This document shows, one piece after another, positions 6,510 to 15,700 of a stretch of 26,308 bases of DNA. A program made the position numbers and the translations under genes. The notes under the pieces were generated by a model. It had not been told where the DNA came from. It saw only the letters and a program-made list of their open reading frames with translations, and did no database searches. The DNA is from UBA9732 sp963606545. GTDB taxonomy: Bacteria > Spirochaetota > Spirochaetia > Sphaerochaetales > Sphaerochaetaceae. Each line of letters opens with the position of its first letter. Position 1 is the stretch's first letter. Where the stretch lies: NCBI GenBank assembly GCA_963606545.1, contig CAVCYP010000022.1, positions 1 to 26,308 of the forward strand. The letters run 5' to 3'.

Positions 6510-8110
6510 ACATGAATAATTTCTGGAAGTAACTGTTTCTTTCTTGAAAGGGTGTCCTGCATATCATAGACATGGTCACAGAGAACTTCATAAGAGAGCT
6601 TACTTTCATACGGATACTTAGAGGACAGCAACAAACTCTTTCCCTTGAGAACATCTGTTATCATGAGCATAACCCAATCCAGATTATTAAGCTTCTTAAC
6701 TTTTTCCAGTGCATTAAGATACACATCTTTATAACTATTAACATCCTGCAGTGTTGGAACTTCACACTGCCCAATACCAATGCTAATGTTTGCTTCTTTG
6801 TAAGTCTTAAAATCACTGGTAATAACCGTCTCAGCATCCCTAGTGGCAAGGCTACCAACGTTGCTAAACAGAGATTTTCCAAACTCTTCAAGATTTGACA
6901 CCCCGCTCATTGGAGCAAGCCGCTCGGCCGACCATATATCTATTCCCGTAGTTGTTGGACTCTTTAAAATGATGGTATCTGAAAGAATTCCGGCAAGCAA
7001 AACCTTTGAAGTAAGCTTATCTGGTACAACACTATTTCTCAAAAAAAGCTGATAAATGATGGTACAGGTACTTCCAAGTGGCTCCGAATCAATGAAAATT
7101 GGCAAATCTGTCTTTGGAGCATCCAGCCTGTGGTGGTCAATGATTTCCTTAATTTCCGCAGTCTCAACGCCTCTAATACTCTGGTCGTGCTCGTTATGGT
7201 CCACCAAAATTACGCTGTATTTAGGTTTTTTCAAAAAGCATCTACGAGTAACAAAGCCTGCATAGTTGTCTCCGTCAAACACCGGCAGGCCTCTTAACTT
7301 GGAAGAAGTAAGTTGCTCTTTGGCTGCATCAAAAAGGTCATTTATCTGCAAAATTGGGCCCTGAGTTCCCAGCACTGTAGACACAGCAGGCGCCATTCTA
7401 AGCTTGCGCAAAGTCTCAGCCATGCCCTCATTTGAAACGTAAACGGTGCCCTGATAGCCGTCTAAGGCCAACTTTTTTTCACTAGGAAGGTCAATAACGA
7501 TTATCGCTGGCACCTTAGCCTGGATGGCGCGCTTGAAAGCCTCGTCGTCATAGTGCATCAAAAGCATCTCGGTACTGGCGTCGTAAAAACGCTGGGCATC
7601 GGCTCTAATGGAGGCAGAGAACTGGGCGGGCGTACCTAGCTGGACGTAATAGCCGGGGATAACCTTGCCAAAGTTTTCTGCTCTGAAGGGATAGCGTGGA
7701 TAGCCTTCCGAGTTGTCGCGCAAAAACCACGACGTGATATCGTCAATGCTCAAAAGTCCTCTAAACCTGTCCCCGTCAAATATAGCTACAGCCGATGGTT
7801 TTGTCCTGTTATATATTGAAACCAGCTCAAAGATTGGGGCATTGCAGTCCAATACAGGCTCACCCACTCTCATAACGTCCCCAACTTTAGGGTGAACATC
7901 TCTCATGTATGGGAGAGCTGGAAGGCCAAGCTTATCCACCTGTGCCTGAACACTGTCAGAAAGATGGCCACAGCGCACAGCCTTGTAATCATGAATTCTA
8001 TCAATGGAACCCTTTAAAACAGCATAAGCATAGGCTGAACATAAACTATCTAAATCTGGGTTCCTATGGCCGGTAATGTAAACTTCGTTTTTTAACTCTT
8101 CACTTCTCAT
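6497..8110 (-). CDS. CBS-domain manganese-dependent inorganic pyrophosphatase (family II)
   Basis: This 537-residue protein hydrolyses pyrophosphate to phosphate. The DHH half-domain starts with GHRNPDLDS (residues 14-22). It is split by a regulatory insert with two CBS domains (about 75-130 and 240-295) and a DRTGG-like spacer between them (about 145-235). The catalytic core resumes with VDHNEHDQS (303-311), IDHH (324-327) and SEPLGSTCTII, and ends in a DHHA2 domain. In this family the CBS domains bind adenine nucleotides and adjust activity to energy state. The first motif has Leu where Thr or Ser is usual (NPDLD). No Shine-Dalgarno is visible, and a -10-like TATGAT sits only nine bases before the ATG. 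Confidence 0.92.
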   Translation of the reverse strand: MRSEELKNEVYITGHRNPDLDSLCSAYAYAVLKGSIDRIHDYKAVRCGHLSDSVQAQVDKLGLPALPYMRDVHPKVGDVMRVGEPVLDCNAPIFELVSIYNRTKPSAVAIFDGDRFRGLLSIDDITSWFLRDNSEGYPRYPFRAENFGKVIPGYYVQLGTPAQFSASIRADAQRFYDASTEMLLMHYDDEAFKRAIQAKVPAIIVIDLPSEKKLALDGYQGTVYVSNEGMAETLRKLRMAPAVSTVLGTQGPILQINDLFDAAKEQLTSSKLRGLPVFDGDNYAGFVTRRCFLKKPKYSVILVDHNEHDQSIRGVETAEIKEIIDHHRLDAPKTDLPIFIDSEPLGSTCTIIYQLFLRNSVVPDKLTSKVLLAGILSDTIILKSPTTTGIDIWSAERLAPMSGVSNLEEFGKSLFSNVGSLATRDAETVITSDFKTYKEANISIGIGQCEVPTLQDVNSYKDVYLNALEKVKKLNNLDWVMLMITDVLKGKSLLLSSKYPYESKLSYEVLCDHVYDMQDTLSRKKQLLPEIIHVLNM

Positions 8111-8119
8111 AACAGGTCA

Positions 8120-8149
8120 ATCATAAGGCGTTTTTTAGCAAATGCGCAA
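8120..8149 (-). promoter_or_regulatory. Promoter very close to the pyrophosphatase start
   Basis: On the minus strand TTGCGC (8144-8149) lies 18 bases from TATGAT (8120-8125, five of six to consensus). Only nine bases separate the -10 from the ATG, so the mRNA would begin within about three bases of the start codon. This fits the absence of a ribosome binding site. Confidence 0.4.
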
Positions 8150-8164
8150 TCCTAAATAAATCTT

Positions 8165-9333
8165 TTACTTATTATCCTCGCGAAAATCTGTTGGAGAACA
8201 ACCAACAAATTTTTTGAACATTTTTGAAAAATGATAATAATCGTAATAACCTACTTCATTCGCAATGTTTTTAATTAGGAGTTTAGGCTGAGTAACCATC
8301 AACATCTTAGCATAGTCCATTTTAAGCTTTGTCAGATAGCTCGTAAAGGACATACCCATAGTTCGCTTGAAAACCATTGAAAGATAAGCAGTATTATAAT
8401 TGTATTTTTTAGAGAACGTAGACAAAGACAACCTTGCTCCAACATTGCTTTTCATCTCTTCCACAATGCTATAAATCACTTCCTCTGCAAATCCATTCTC
8501 TTCGTTTTCCACAAAGTACGAGCAAATGTCGTCCATCATCCCCTTATAATCGTCATAAATATCCAACGCCGAATCAGATAACAGCTGACCAGCATTTGTA
8601 CATCTGCGACACTGCTAAATTCATCCACCACTAGGACTGTATCTTTCTTGTTGAAAAAATACATTTTGGAATTAATCCTAATTCTACGTAATGTATCATA
8701 TATCTCATTGTAATTATGCAAATTAACACTGATAGCTACATTAGCACCATCAAGATTTGTGGTGTTTTTAATACCTTGAACATTTAGATTATAGGCTACT
8801 GCAATGTACATATTGCTATCTTCATACAGTTTATGCACATAGGAGGACACCAAATTTAGCTCTTCAATAAAGCTCTGAGAAATTCTATCTCCATAGACAG
8901 CCACCAAGCGATAATCCGTCTTGGGCAATAGCCTGGAATTTTCAAATAGCCGTTTCAACTCTGTTTTAGAATCATCATTTATGTCACTGCGACTAGTAAG
9001 TCTAAAAACCCTTGAATTAAATCGTTCTATTTCCCTATTGCGCACTTCCTTTACTATCTGAACAAGTTCCGATTTTTTTGGTGGCTTTTTTAGATAGTTC
9101 AACGCTTTCAATTTGATAGCGTCTACCACATACTCAAATCTATCATAGGCACTAAAAAACACTACGTTTGCAGGGTACTCTATCAAGGAAACCATCTTTA
9201 ATCCTGACATTTCATCCATTTGAATATCGGAAAAAATTAAATCCGGCTTTAAGCTGTTTATATCCTCCAGAGCCGCAATAGGATTTGTATTGCTGCCAAC
9301 CACCTTGAAGCCATAACACTTTTGCAAAAGCAA
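8165..9333 (-). pseudogene. Broken AraC-type response regulator (YesN-like)
   Basis: Two frames together encode one regulator. The first (9333 to 8536) has most of a receiver domain with the phospho-acceptor in IFSDIQMDEMSG and the KP motif in YLKKPPKKSEL, but lacks the N-terminal 30 or so residues with the acidic pocket. The second (to 8165) holds an AraC helix-turn-helix pair (LSLSTFSKKYNYNTAYLSMVFKR and GYYDYYHFSKMFKKFVGCSP). The frames can be joined by adding one base at 8595-8597, where AAA on the coding strand would become AAAA and give VQNAGQLLSDSALDIYDD. Without that, translation stops early. The other end is lost in the deletion shared with the sensor kinase, so a working protein is very unlikely. 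Confidence 0.8.
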
Positions 9334-10582
9334 ACTTCAACTGTAAACGTTTCCGAATGTTTTTGAGCGCTATTCCATGACCATCTTCAGAGAAATGTTC
9401 TGTAGTTGTAGCTTCCAGCATTCTTTTATTTACTTCCTCAAGTTGCTTTGCATCAATCTCCAAAGCACTATTAACAACCTTTATAGTCAATTTGTCTTCA
9501 GTACGTTGGACAATCAAATCAATTGACCCATTTTTGTTTTTTATGCCATGCACATAGGCGTTTTCTACAAGCGGTTGAATTATAAACTTTGGAACAACAA
9601 CGTCGTCCACCCTTCCACTTACAGAAGAAGAAAACTCGACGTTTGGAAAACGCAACTTTTGCAGATTTATATAGCTTAAAACTGAAGCTATTTCATCTTG
9701 CAAGGGTACTTCTGTAACGTTTATAGACAAAGAATACCGTAAAAAATCTGCAAGATTTTCAATGCAGTCGTTTGCTTTGTCGCGCTTATCCAACACAATC
9801 AACGAGTGCGCAACGGTCAGTACATTAATTACAAAATGCTTATTTATTTGCTGGTAAAGCCGTTGTAATTCAATCTGTCTGTTTTCCTCAGATAGCGTTT
9901 CGTTTTTAATTCTTTCAGCAAGAACGTTTGACACCATGTGATTGTAGGTTGCAATTACTTGATTAACGTTCTCCTCATCTTTAGTAAGAGCTATAGGAGT
10001 AAGATCTGTTTTAGCGTCAATGCTTTGAAATTGCTCTATAAGATATACAAAAGAGCTAGTGTATTTATCGTGAGTGCGTTTGTAAAAAAAAGAAAATAGC
10101 ACAAGAACTACAACAAAGATACCAACCATTGCAATTGTATCTGGTAGTAATTCCTTCCAAACCGCTACTTTACTGTAAACTATATCCTGACAAGCATATC
10201 CGTCAGATTCAAATGGGATGTACCCCATGCCAACAATAAGAGAGGAGTTATATACTTCAAACTGTTTTGCAACGTGGGAATACAAAGAATCGTTATTTCC
10301 GTCTACTAGGTAGCTGTCCTGACATGCCATCATATCTTCAGATATAAAGGTCTGCTTAGATACGGTATTTATTTCGTCTATATATCGAGTATAAGAAGCC
10401 ACCATATACTCTGAGACATTGTCAACGCTACTTTGCACCGCAGACAACTTTGCTGCATACGTTACTGTAAAAAATACAGCAAGAATAACCACCATCATTA
10501 CTAAAAAAATGCATACGGTAACAAAGTATTCGTCGTGGCGAAAAATCTTGGATTTTTTATTACTTTCCTTTTTCAAAAACAC
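9330..10582 (-). pseudogene. Truncated YesM/LytS-type sensor histidine kinase
   Basis: The protein has TM1 (about residues 19-43), a short external segment of about 105 residues, TM2 (about 150-168), a HAMP-like linker and the His_kinase domain with the phospho-acceptor region QQINKHFVINVL. The ATPase N-box (VENAYVHGIK) and the GHGIALKNIRKRLQ box are present. After that the sequence loses all resemblance to a kinase and runs out of frame through the regulator gene to a stop at 9212. The end of the ATPase domain is therefore missing. The HXF motif is degenerate (NKHFVIN for NPHFLYN). The start is either GTG 10582, six bases from a -10, or TTG 10576, which has AGGGGA at good spacing. Together with the regulator it formed a sugar- or stress-type two-component system. 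Confidence 0.75.
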
Positions 10583-10588
10583 TCCCCT

Positions 10589-10617
10589 ATGCTAAAACTT
10601 TCCGTTACTCCTGCCAA
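10589..10617 (-). promoter_or_regulatory. Promoter of the two-component pseudogenes
   Basis: On the minus strand TTGGCA (10612-10617, five of six) is 17 bases from TAGCAT (10589-10594, four of six). The -10 ends six bases before the GTG at 10582. Confidence 0.4.
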
Positions 10618-10650
10618 GATGGCTCCCACCCAGCTGAAGGATTTTACCAA

Positions 10651-10694
10651 TAAAAAAGGCTGTCACCTCAGACGTTTTGTCTTCTGCAACAGCC
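10651..10694 (-). terminator. Intrinsic terminator of the 5'-nucleotidase gene
   Basis: On the minus strand GGCTGT pairs with ACAGCC (10658-10663 with 10689-10694), with an inner AGAC/GTCT stem and a small loop. It is followed by TTTTTTA from the A6 run at 10652-10657. It lies 23 bases after the nucleotidase stop. Confidence 0.8.
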
Positions 10695-10716
10695 CTATAA
10701 ATCTAACTATTTAAAA

Positions 10717-12321
10717 TTAGATGATATGAATTCTGCCCTGTGGCTCTGCATAGGCTGAACCAATGACACCACCAAGAACTTCTGTGATGTAGTCCATCAA
10801 GACTTCATCAAGAGGAAGGCCTGTGTCAAACTGGGAAGAAGCACTTGCAAAGGCATAGTAGGTATCACCACCAGCTGCAACAAAGTTATTTGTAATAACT
10901 GCATAAGTTGCTTCTGGATCAAAGGCATTGCCGTTGATGCTATTGATGGTTACACGGTTGATTGACTTTGGACCATAATAAGTTGAACCTGGATAGGTCT
11001 CATCATTCTTGTCATAAGCCTTTGTAGTATCAATTGTGAAATCAATACCAGAAACCTGAGGGAAGCCACCAAGAGACTCTGGAGTGCAATAGGTTGAAGC
11101 TTCAAGAGCCTCAAGAAGCTCTGAACCCTTTACATAAACAACAGCTACTGTGTTACCAAATGGAAGAACTGTGTTGACATCTTTCTTTGTGACATCACCA
11201 ACAGAAATCTTTGCTCTGATACCACCACCGTTTGTAACAGCAACAATATTCTCAACAGGAACTTCAATACCACTTGGATCCTTTGTAATAGTCCAAAGCA
11301 TTGCATCCGTGATAATGTCACCATTGTTGGTTTCCTGAGTTCTGTTACCAGGAGCCTTGCTACCGTTGAGCTCAACTTCAGAAACAGCAAACTTAATGTC
11401 ATACTCTGCATTGACTCTGTCAATGATGGTCTGAGCTGCAGCAGCAACTTCAGCATCACCTTCAATTGTTGTTGTGTCAACAAGATAGTGATCTTCAATC
11501 ATGCCAGACTCGTCATCAATAACAATAACACCAATGTTAGCAAAAGCTGTACCTGTTGACTGAATTGGAGCTCCGTCCCAGTTGGTCATAACTGTGTGTG
11601 AGTGAGCATCAATCATGAAATCCAAGTCGTGAATGTTGTTCCAGACATCATAAGAGGTGTTTGGCTCAGAAGAAGCATCTACGCCAAGGTGTGCAATACA
11701 AATGATTGTTGTGCAGTCATTCAGCATAAGAGTATTGATGTACTCCTGTGCAAGATTGTACATATCTTCACCACCAATGAAATCAAGGCCCTGAATCAAA
11801 GCTGGGTTTGACTTTGTCTGTGTCTCTGGAGTAAGGAGAGAGAAGAAACCAACCTTCATGCCACTGTCCAAGGTGAGAACTGCACATGGGTTAGCAACTG
11901 GACTTCCATCCTTGTAGAGGTTAGAACAAAGAACTAGAGAGCTGGAATCAGAAAGGTTAGAAACAAGCTGATCAAAACCATAGTCAAACTCATGGTTTCC
12001 AAGAGTGATGACATCATAACCAACAGCGTTCATCATTGTGATTGCGTCATAACCCTTTGTAGTACTTACATAAGTTGTACCCTGGCTGTAGTCACCAGCG
12101 TCAATAAGAATGACGTTAGCTTCTTTAGCTTCATACTCTGCCTTAAGAGCAGCCATCTTTGCATAGCCTTCAATTGCTCCATGGACATCATTTGAATGGA
12201 GAATAACGGTCTTGCCGTAAAGTTCACCATGTGTGACTTCTGTGATTGACTGAGCAAAAACTGCTGAAACAGCTAAGACAACAACCAAGAGCACAGCAAA
12301 AAGTTTCTTTGAATTTTTCAC
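10717..12321 (-). CDS. Exported 5'-nucleotidase/UshA-family metallophosphoesterase
   Basis: This 534-residue protein starts at a GTG at 12321, chosen because a perfect AAGGAGG lies seven bases upstream and because it gives a clear signal peptide (MKNSKKLFAVLLVVVLAVSAVFA). The calcineurin-like metallophosphatase domain carries HSNDVHG (residues 42-48), DAGDYSQG (74-81), GNHEFDYG (108-115) and DAHSHT. The C-terminal 5'-nucleotidase domain carries NGGGIRA and the YAVITNNFVAAGGDTYY substrate region. It should remove phosphate from nucleotides in the periplasm so that nucleosides can be salvaged. The usual GHSHT motif reads AHSHT here. It follows queA with an 86-base gap and has its own terminator, so it may be expressed alone. 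Confidence 0.92.
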   Translation of the reverse strand: MKNSKKLFAVLLVVVLAVSAVFAQSITEVTHGELYGKTVILHSNDVHGAIEGYAKMAALKAEYEAKEANVILIDAGDYSQGTTYVSTTKGYDAITMMNAVGYDVITLGNHEFDYGFDQLVSNLSDSSSLVLCSNLYKDGSPVANPCAVLTLDSGMKVGFFSLLTPETQTKSNPALIQGLDFIGGEDMYNLAQEYINTLMLNDCTTIICIAHLGVDASSEPNTSYDVWNNIHDLDFMIDAHSHTVMTNWDGAPIQSTGTAFANIGVIVIDDESGMIEDHYLVDTTTIEGDAEVAAAAQTIIDRVNAEYDIKFAVSEVELNGSKAPGNRTQETNNGDIITDAMLWTITKDPSGIEVPVENIVAVTNGGGIRAKISVGDVTKKDVNTVLPFGNTVAVVYVKGSELLEALEASTYCTPESLGGFPQVSGIDFTIDTTKAYDKNDETYPGSTYYGPKSINRVTINSINGNAFDPEATYAVITNNFVAAGGDTYYAFASASSQFDTGLPLDEVLMDYITEVLGGVIGSAYAEPQGRIHII

Positions 12322-12407
12322 TTTTGTCCTCCTTAGAGTTAATCAAAACTTGTCTAAATGAAAAACACAATAATTCTACACCATAAAACTGGAGACTGCC
12401 ACAAAAA

Positions 12408-13463
12408 TCACTTTAAAAATGTGGCATCCCCGTAGCTAAAAAATCTATATCTCTGCTCTACCGCATGTTGGTAAGCCTTTAGAATATGCTCACGCCCAGC
12501 AAAAGCAGAAACCAACACCAACAGAGTAGACTCTGGGGTATGGAAATTAGTAAGCATCTGGTCAACAATCTTAAATTCAAAGCCAGGGGTAATAAAAAGG
12601 TTCGTAGCAGCTGTTTTAGCTTCAAGAAGTCCAGTCTCCCTGTTTACAGCGCTTTCTAGGGTTCTGACGCTGGTAGTGCCAATTGCAACAATCTTCTTAC
12701 CCTGAGCCTTAGCGGCATTTATCTTCTGGGCAACTTCTTCACTGACGTGGTAGCTTTCTGTGTGCATAACATGGTCTTCCAAGTTCTCCGTTCTGACAGG
12801 GAGGAACGTGCCCATGCCAACATGAAGAGTAATGTGAAGTACCTCACAACCCTTCTCTTCAAGCTCTTTTACAATCTCTGGAGTGAAATGAAGTCCTGCC
12901 GTAGGAGAGGCCATGGAGCCACATTCGTTTGCAAAGATTGTTTGGTATCGGTTTTCATCATTAAAGTCATCTTCACGCTTGATGTAAGGTGGAAGAGGAA
13001 CGTGCCCGCAAGTTAAAAAGAAGCTCTCGTCAATGGCTTTATCAAACTTGATAATCTTCAAAGAAGAGCCTGAATCTGCATCATCAACGTCACTTTCAAT
13101 GCAGCCGTGGCAAAATAGGACATTGTTAGCGTCAAAGAAGGAATAGGATTTACCAGGTCTTTGCTTCTTGCTTTTGGAAACCATGGCCTGCCATCGGTCT
13201 GGGCCAAGGGCACCGGTGAACAAAAATTCTACCTTTCCACCGGTCTCTGAAATACCAAAAACACGGGCTTTTCTGACCCGAGTATCGTTGACAACAACAA
13301 GGCTACCGGCTTCTACGTAAGAGGGAAATTCTCTTACCATGGAATCCGTGTACTCTCCTGTTTTTCTATCAATGACTAAAAGTCTGTCATCTCCACGCCT
13401 TTCTACCGGAGTTTGAGCAATAAGCTCCTGAGGTAAATCAAAAGTAAAATCACTTATTTTCAT
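12408..13463 (-). CDS. queA: S-adenosylmethionine:tRNA ribosyltransferase-isomerase QueA
   Basis: This 351-residue protein is full length. It has the family signatures DFTFDLPQELIAQTP at the N-terminus, RVFGISETGGKVEFL, SPTAGLHFTPEI, HVGMGTFLPVRTE and FHTPESTLLVLVSAFAG. It transfers the ribosyl part of SAM to preQ1 in tRNA, forming epoxyqueuosine at the wobble position of Asn, Asp, His and Tyr tRNAs. AAGGA lies upstream of the ATG. It is the last gene of the ruv run, 27 bases after ruvB; the same neighbourhood of ruv genes and queuosine genes is widespread in bacteria. Confidence 0.97.
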   Translation of the reverse strand: MKISDFTFDLPQELIAQTPVERRGDDRLLVIDRKTGEYTDSMVREFPSYVEAGSLVVVNDTRVRKARVFGISETGGKVEFLFTGALGPDRWQAMVSKSKKQRPGKSYSFFDANNVLFCHGCIESDVDDADSGSSLKIIKFDKAIDESFFLTCGHVPLPPYIKREDDFNDENRYQTIFANECGSMASPTAGLHFTPEIVKELEEKGCEVLHITLHVGMGTFLPVRTENLEDHVMHTESYHVSEEVAQKINAAKAQGKKIVAIGTTSVRTLESAVNRETGLLEAKTAATNLFITPGFEFKIVDQMLTNFHTPESTLLVLVSAFAGREHILKAYQHAVEQRYRFFSYGDATFLK

Positions 13464-13490
13464 TAGAAAATCCTTAATTCTTAATCAACA

Positions 13491-14558
13491 TTAATCAAAC
13501 AGCGTGCCTTGAGCATCCTGAGCTTTAAAAATATTACTTGCCGTCATTTTATCTTCTAGACCAAGTAATTCATAGGCTTTAGAAGTAACCATTCTTCCAC
13601 GCGGAGTGCGTTTTAGATAACCTTTTTGAATCAAATAAGGCTCATAGAAATCTTCCAAAGATTCAATAGCTTCACCTACGGAAATACAAAGGGTATCGGC
13701 TCCAACAGGACCTCCACCGTAGAACTCAATTATGGTACGCAATATGTTGCGGTCTTGGTCTTCAAGGCCGTTTAAATCTATTCCTAAATTTTTAATGCTT
13801 TTGTAGACGACATCAGGAGTTATCACCCCGTCAGAGGTAACTTCAGCAAAGTCTCTGAATCTTCTTAAAAGTCTGTTTGCAATTCTTGGCGTTCCTCGGG
13901 AACACTTTGCCAAAAGGCCAACTGCCTCATCTTCAATTGGAACATTGATAATTGATGCACTGCGCTTGATAATCTGGCCAAGTTCTTCTTCATTGTAGAA
14001 CTCAATACGGCAGTTGATTCCAAATCTTGTCTGAAGTGGAGAACTAACCATGCCTGCCTTAGTTGTAGCACCAATTAATGTAAAATGAGGAATTGGAATT
14101 CTCATAGTTCTGGCACTTGGCCCCTGCCCTATCACCCAGTCAATCTCAAAATCTTCCATGGCAATGTAGAGCATCTCTTCCAAAGCTGGCTTTAATCTAT
14201 GAATTTCATCAATAAAGAAGACCGAATTTTCTGTGACATTTGTAAGAATTCCGGCAAGATCTTTTGGTTTATCCAAAGCAGGAGCACTGGTCATTCTTAT
14301 TTCAGAGCCCATCTCATTGGCGACAATAGAAGCAAGAGTTGTCTTTCCAAGACCTGGAGGGCCTATTAAGAAAACATGGTCCAAGGCCTCCCCACGCTCG
14401 CGGGCGGCTTTGATAAAAACACTAAGATTTTCCTTAATTTTTTTCTGACCCTGGAAATCTGCCAATAATTTTGGTCTTAGAATGTTTTCCTGGGCATCTG
14501 TATCCTGATAGCCGGTTGAAACCACAGAAGTGCTTTGAAGAAAATCAACGTCGTCCAT
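13491..14558 (-). CDS. ruvB: Holliday junction branch migration ATPase RuvB
   Basis: This is a 355-residue AAA+ ATPase with Walker A GPPGLGKTT, Walker B FFIDEIHRL, sensor 1 LIGATTKAGM, the arginine finger region SSPLQTRFG, sensor 2 RGTPRIANRLLRRFRD and the C-terminal winged helix (YLKRTPRGRMVTSKAYELLG). Two hexamers drive branch migration of Holliday junctions held by RuvA. It follows ruvA after 13 bases and precedes queA. All key residues are present. Confidence 0.98.
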   Translation of the reverse strand: MDDVDFLQSTSVVSTGYQDTDAQENILRPKLLADFQGQKKIKENLSVFIKAARERGEALDHVFLIGPPGLGKTTLASIVANEMGSEIRMTSAPALDKPKDLAGILTNVTENSVFFIDEIHRLKPALEEMLYIAMEDFEIDWVIGQGPSARTMRIPIPHFTLIGATTKAGMVSSPLQTRFGINCRIEFYNEEELGQIIKRSASIINVPIEDEAVGLLAKCSRGTPRIANRLLRRFRDFAEVTSDGVITPDVVYKSIKNLGIDLNGLEDQDRNILRTIIEFYGGGPVGADTLCISVGEAIESLEDFYEPYLIQKGYLKRTPRGRMVTSKAYELLGLEDKMTASNIFKAQDAQGTLFD

Positions 14559-14571
14559 TTAGTCCTCCAAC

Positions 14572-15201
14572 TCAGCTTAAAGCCACAATGGCCTTTCTGA
14601 AAAGCCATTCTTCCACGGCGCTATGTTCATGCTTAGCAACAAATTCCTCGTTATCCTTAAGAAGATTTGCAACCGTATCCAAAACCTTTTTCTTGTCGTA
14701 GCCCATCTCAACTAGAGCATCAATTATATCCTGATACTTCTTAGAATTACCACTTACAACATTCTGAGGCTTAGAGGCTTCTTCTGTAAAGACCAAAGTG
14801 TCACGCAAGGCCAAAATAATTTTTTGGGAAGTCTTAGCTCCAAGACCTGGAATCTTTGACAAAAAGGAAAGATCACTTTGATCTAGAGCCCTGATGAAAT
14901 CCTTAACGCGAACGCCTGAGAGAATCTTCATGGCCTGTTTGGGACCAATACCGTTAACTTTAATTAATTCAAGAAATAACCTACGCTCTTCTTCCTCCAA
15001 GAACCCAAAAAGCGTCATTCCATCTTCTCTGTGCTGCAACCAAGTAAGAACTCTTACATTGTTGCGTTCAGAACCTTGAAGGTTGGAAAGCCTTGTTGCA
15101 GTTTGAGATGAAACCACAAGTTCAAACTCCACACTACCACCAAGAATAATTGCCGTCTGAGCACCAGCGTAAACCAACTGTCCAAGAATTGCATTTATCA
15201 T
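14572..15201 (-). CDS. ruvA: Holliday junction DNA helicase subunit RuvA
   Basis: This 209-residue protein has the N-terminal OB-fold (MINAILGQLVYAGAQTAIIL), two helix-hairpin-helix regions (LIKVNGIGPKQAMKILSGV and LSKIPGLGAKTSQKIILAL) and the small C-terminal domain III that contacts RuvB (YQDIIDALVEMGYDKKKV). It binds four-way junctions as a tetramer. Its ATG overlaps the ruvC stop codon (ATGA, 15198-15201), which implies translational coupling. Confidence 0.97.
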   Translation of the reverse strand: MINAILGQLVYAGAQTAIILGGSVEFELVVSSQTATRLSNLQGSERNNVRVLTWLQHREDGMTLFGFLEEEERRLFLELIKVNGIGPKQAMKILSGVRVKDFIRALDQSDLSFLSKIPGLGAKTSQKIILALRDTLVFTEEASKPQNVVSGNSKKYQDIIDALVEMGYDKKKVLDTVANLLKDNEEFVAKHEHSAVEEWLFRKAIVALS

Positions 15202-15695
15202 TTAATTATTCCAAGCCTCCCCTGAGTTGTACTTGTATTACCCCAGCAGACGGCTGCCGCCAGGGCATCGGCGGCGTGATCGGGCCGTGGGATTTTATCT
15301 AGGCCAAGAAGTATGCGACACATTTCCTGAACCTGCTTTTTTTCCGCCCTGCCGTAGCCGGTTATGGCTATCTTGATTTGAAGTGGCGTGAACATAGTTA
15401 CCGGGACGCCTAGCTGATGCATTTTATACGTTGCAGCTCCAATTACCTTTGCAACGCCTATTGCCGATACCTCGTTTTTAGCAAAGTAGATATCTTCAAT
15501 AGAGACGTGGGTAGCCTGATATTTTTCAACCACCTCCCCTAAGGAATCCGCAATCAATGCAATTCTATCTTCCAGCTTGGCCTTTGGATCTGTGTTAATC
15601 ACTCCAAAACAAACAGGCCGGAACTTCTGGCCGACAAAATCGACTACGCCCCAGCCTGTGTTAGCAAGTCCTGGATCAATGCCCAGTATAATCAT
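15198..15695 (-). CDS. ruvC: Holliday junction resolvase RuvC
   Basis: This 165-residue endonuclease has the four acidic active-site positions of the family: Asp7 in LGIDPGLANTGWG, the Glu in VSIEDIYFAKN, and two Asp in RPDHAADALAAAVCWG. It cuts symmetrically across Holliday junctions. It begins six bases after the yebC stop and overlaps ruvA. The ribosome binding site is weak (GAAGAG inside the yebC end), consistent with coupled translation. Confidence 0.97.
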   Translation of the reverse strand: MIILGIDPGLANTGWGVVDFVGQKFRPVCFGVINTDPKAKLEDRIALIADSLGEVVEKYQATHVSIEDIYFAKNEVSAIGVAKVIGAATYKMHQLGVPVTMFTPLQIKIAITGYGRAEKKQVQEMCRILLGLDKIPRPDHAADALAAAVCWGNTSTTQGRLGIIK

Positions 15696-15700
15696 AGCTA

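Noticed and set aside
12398..12426. GCCACA/TGTGGC inverted repeat at the end of queA
   Set aside because: Only six pairs with a 16-base loop and no T-run; the left arm is queA coding sequence.
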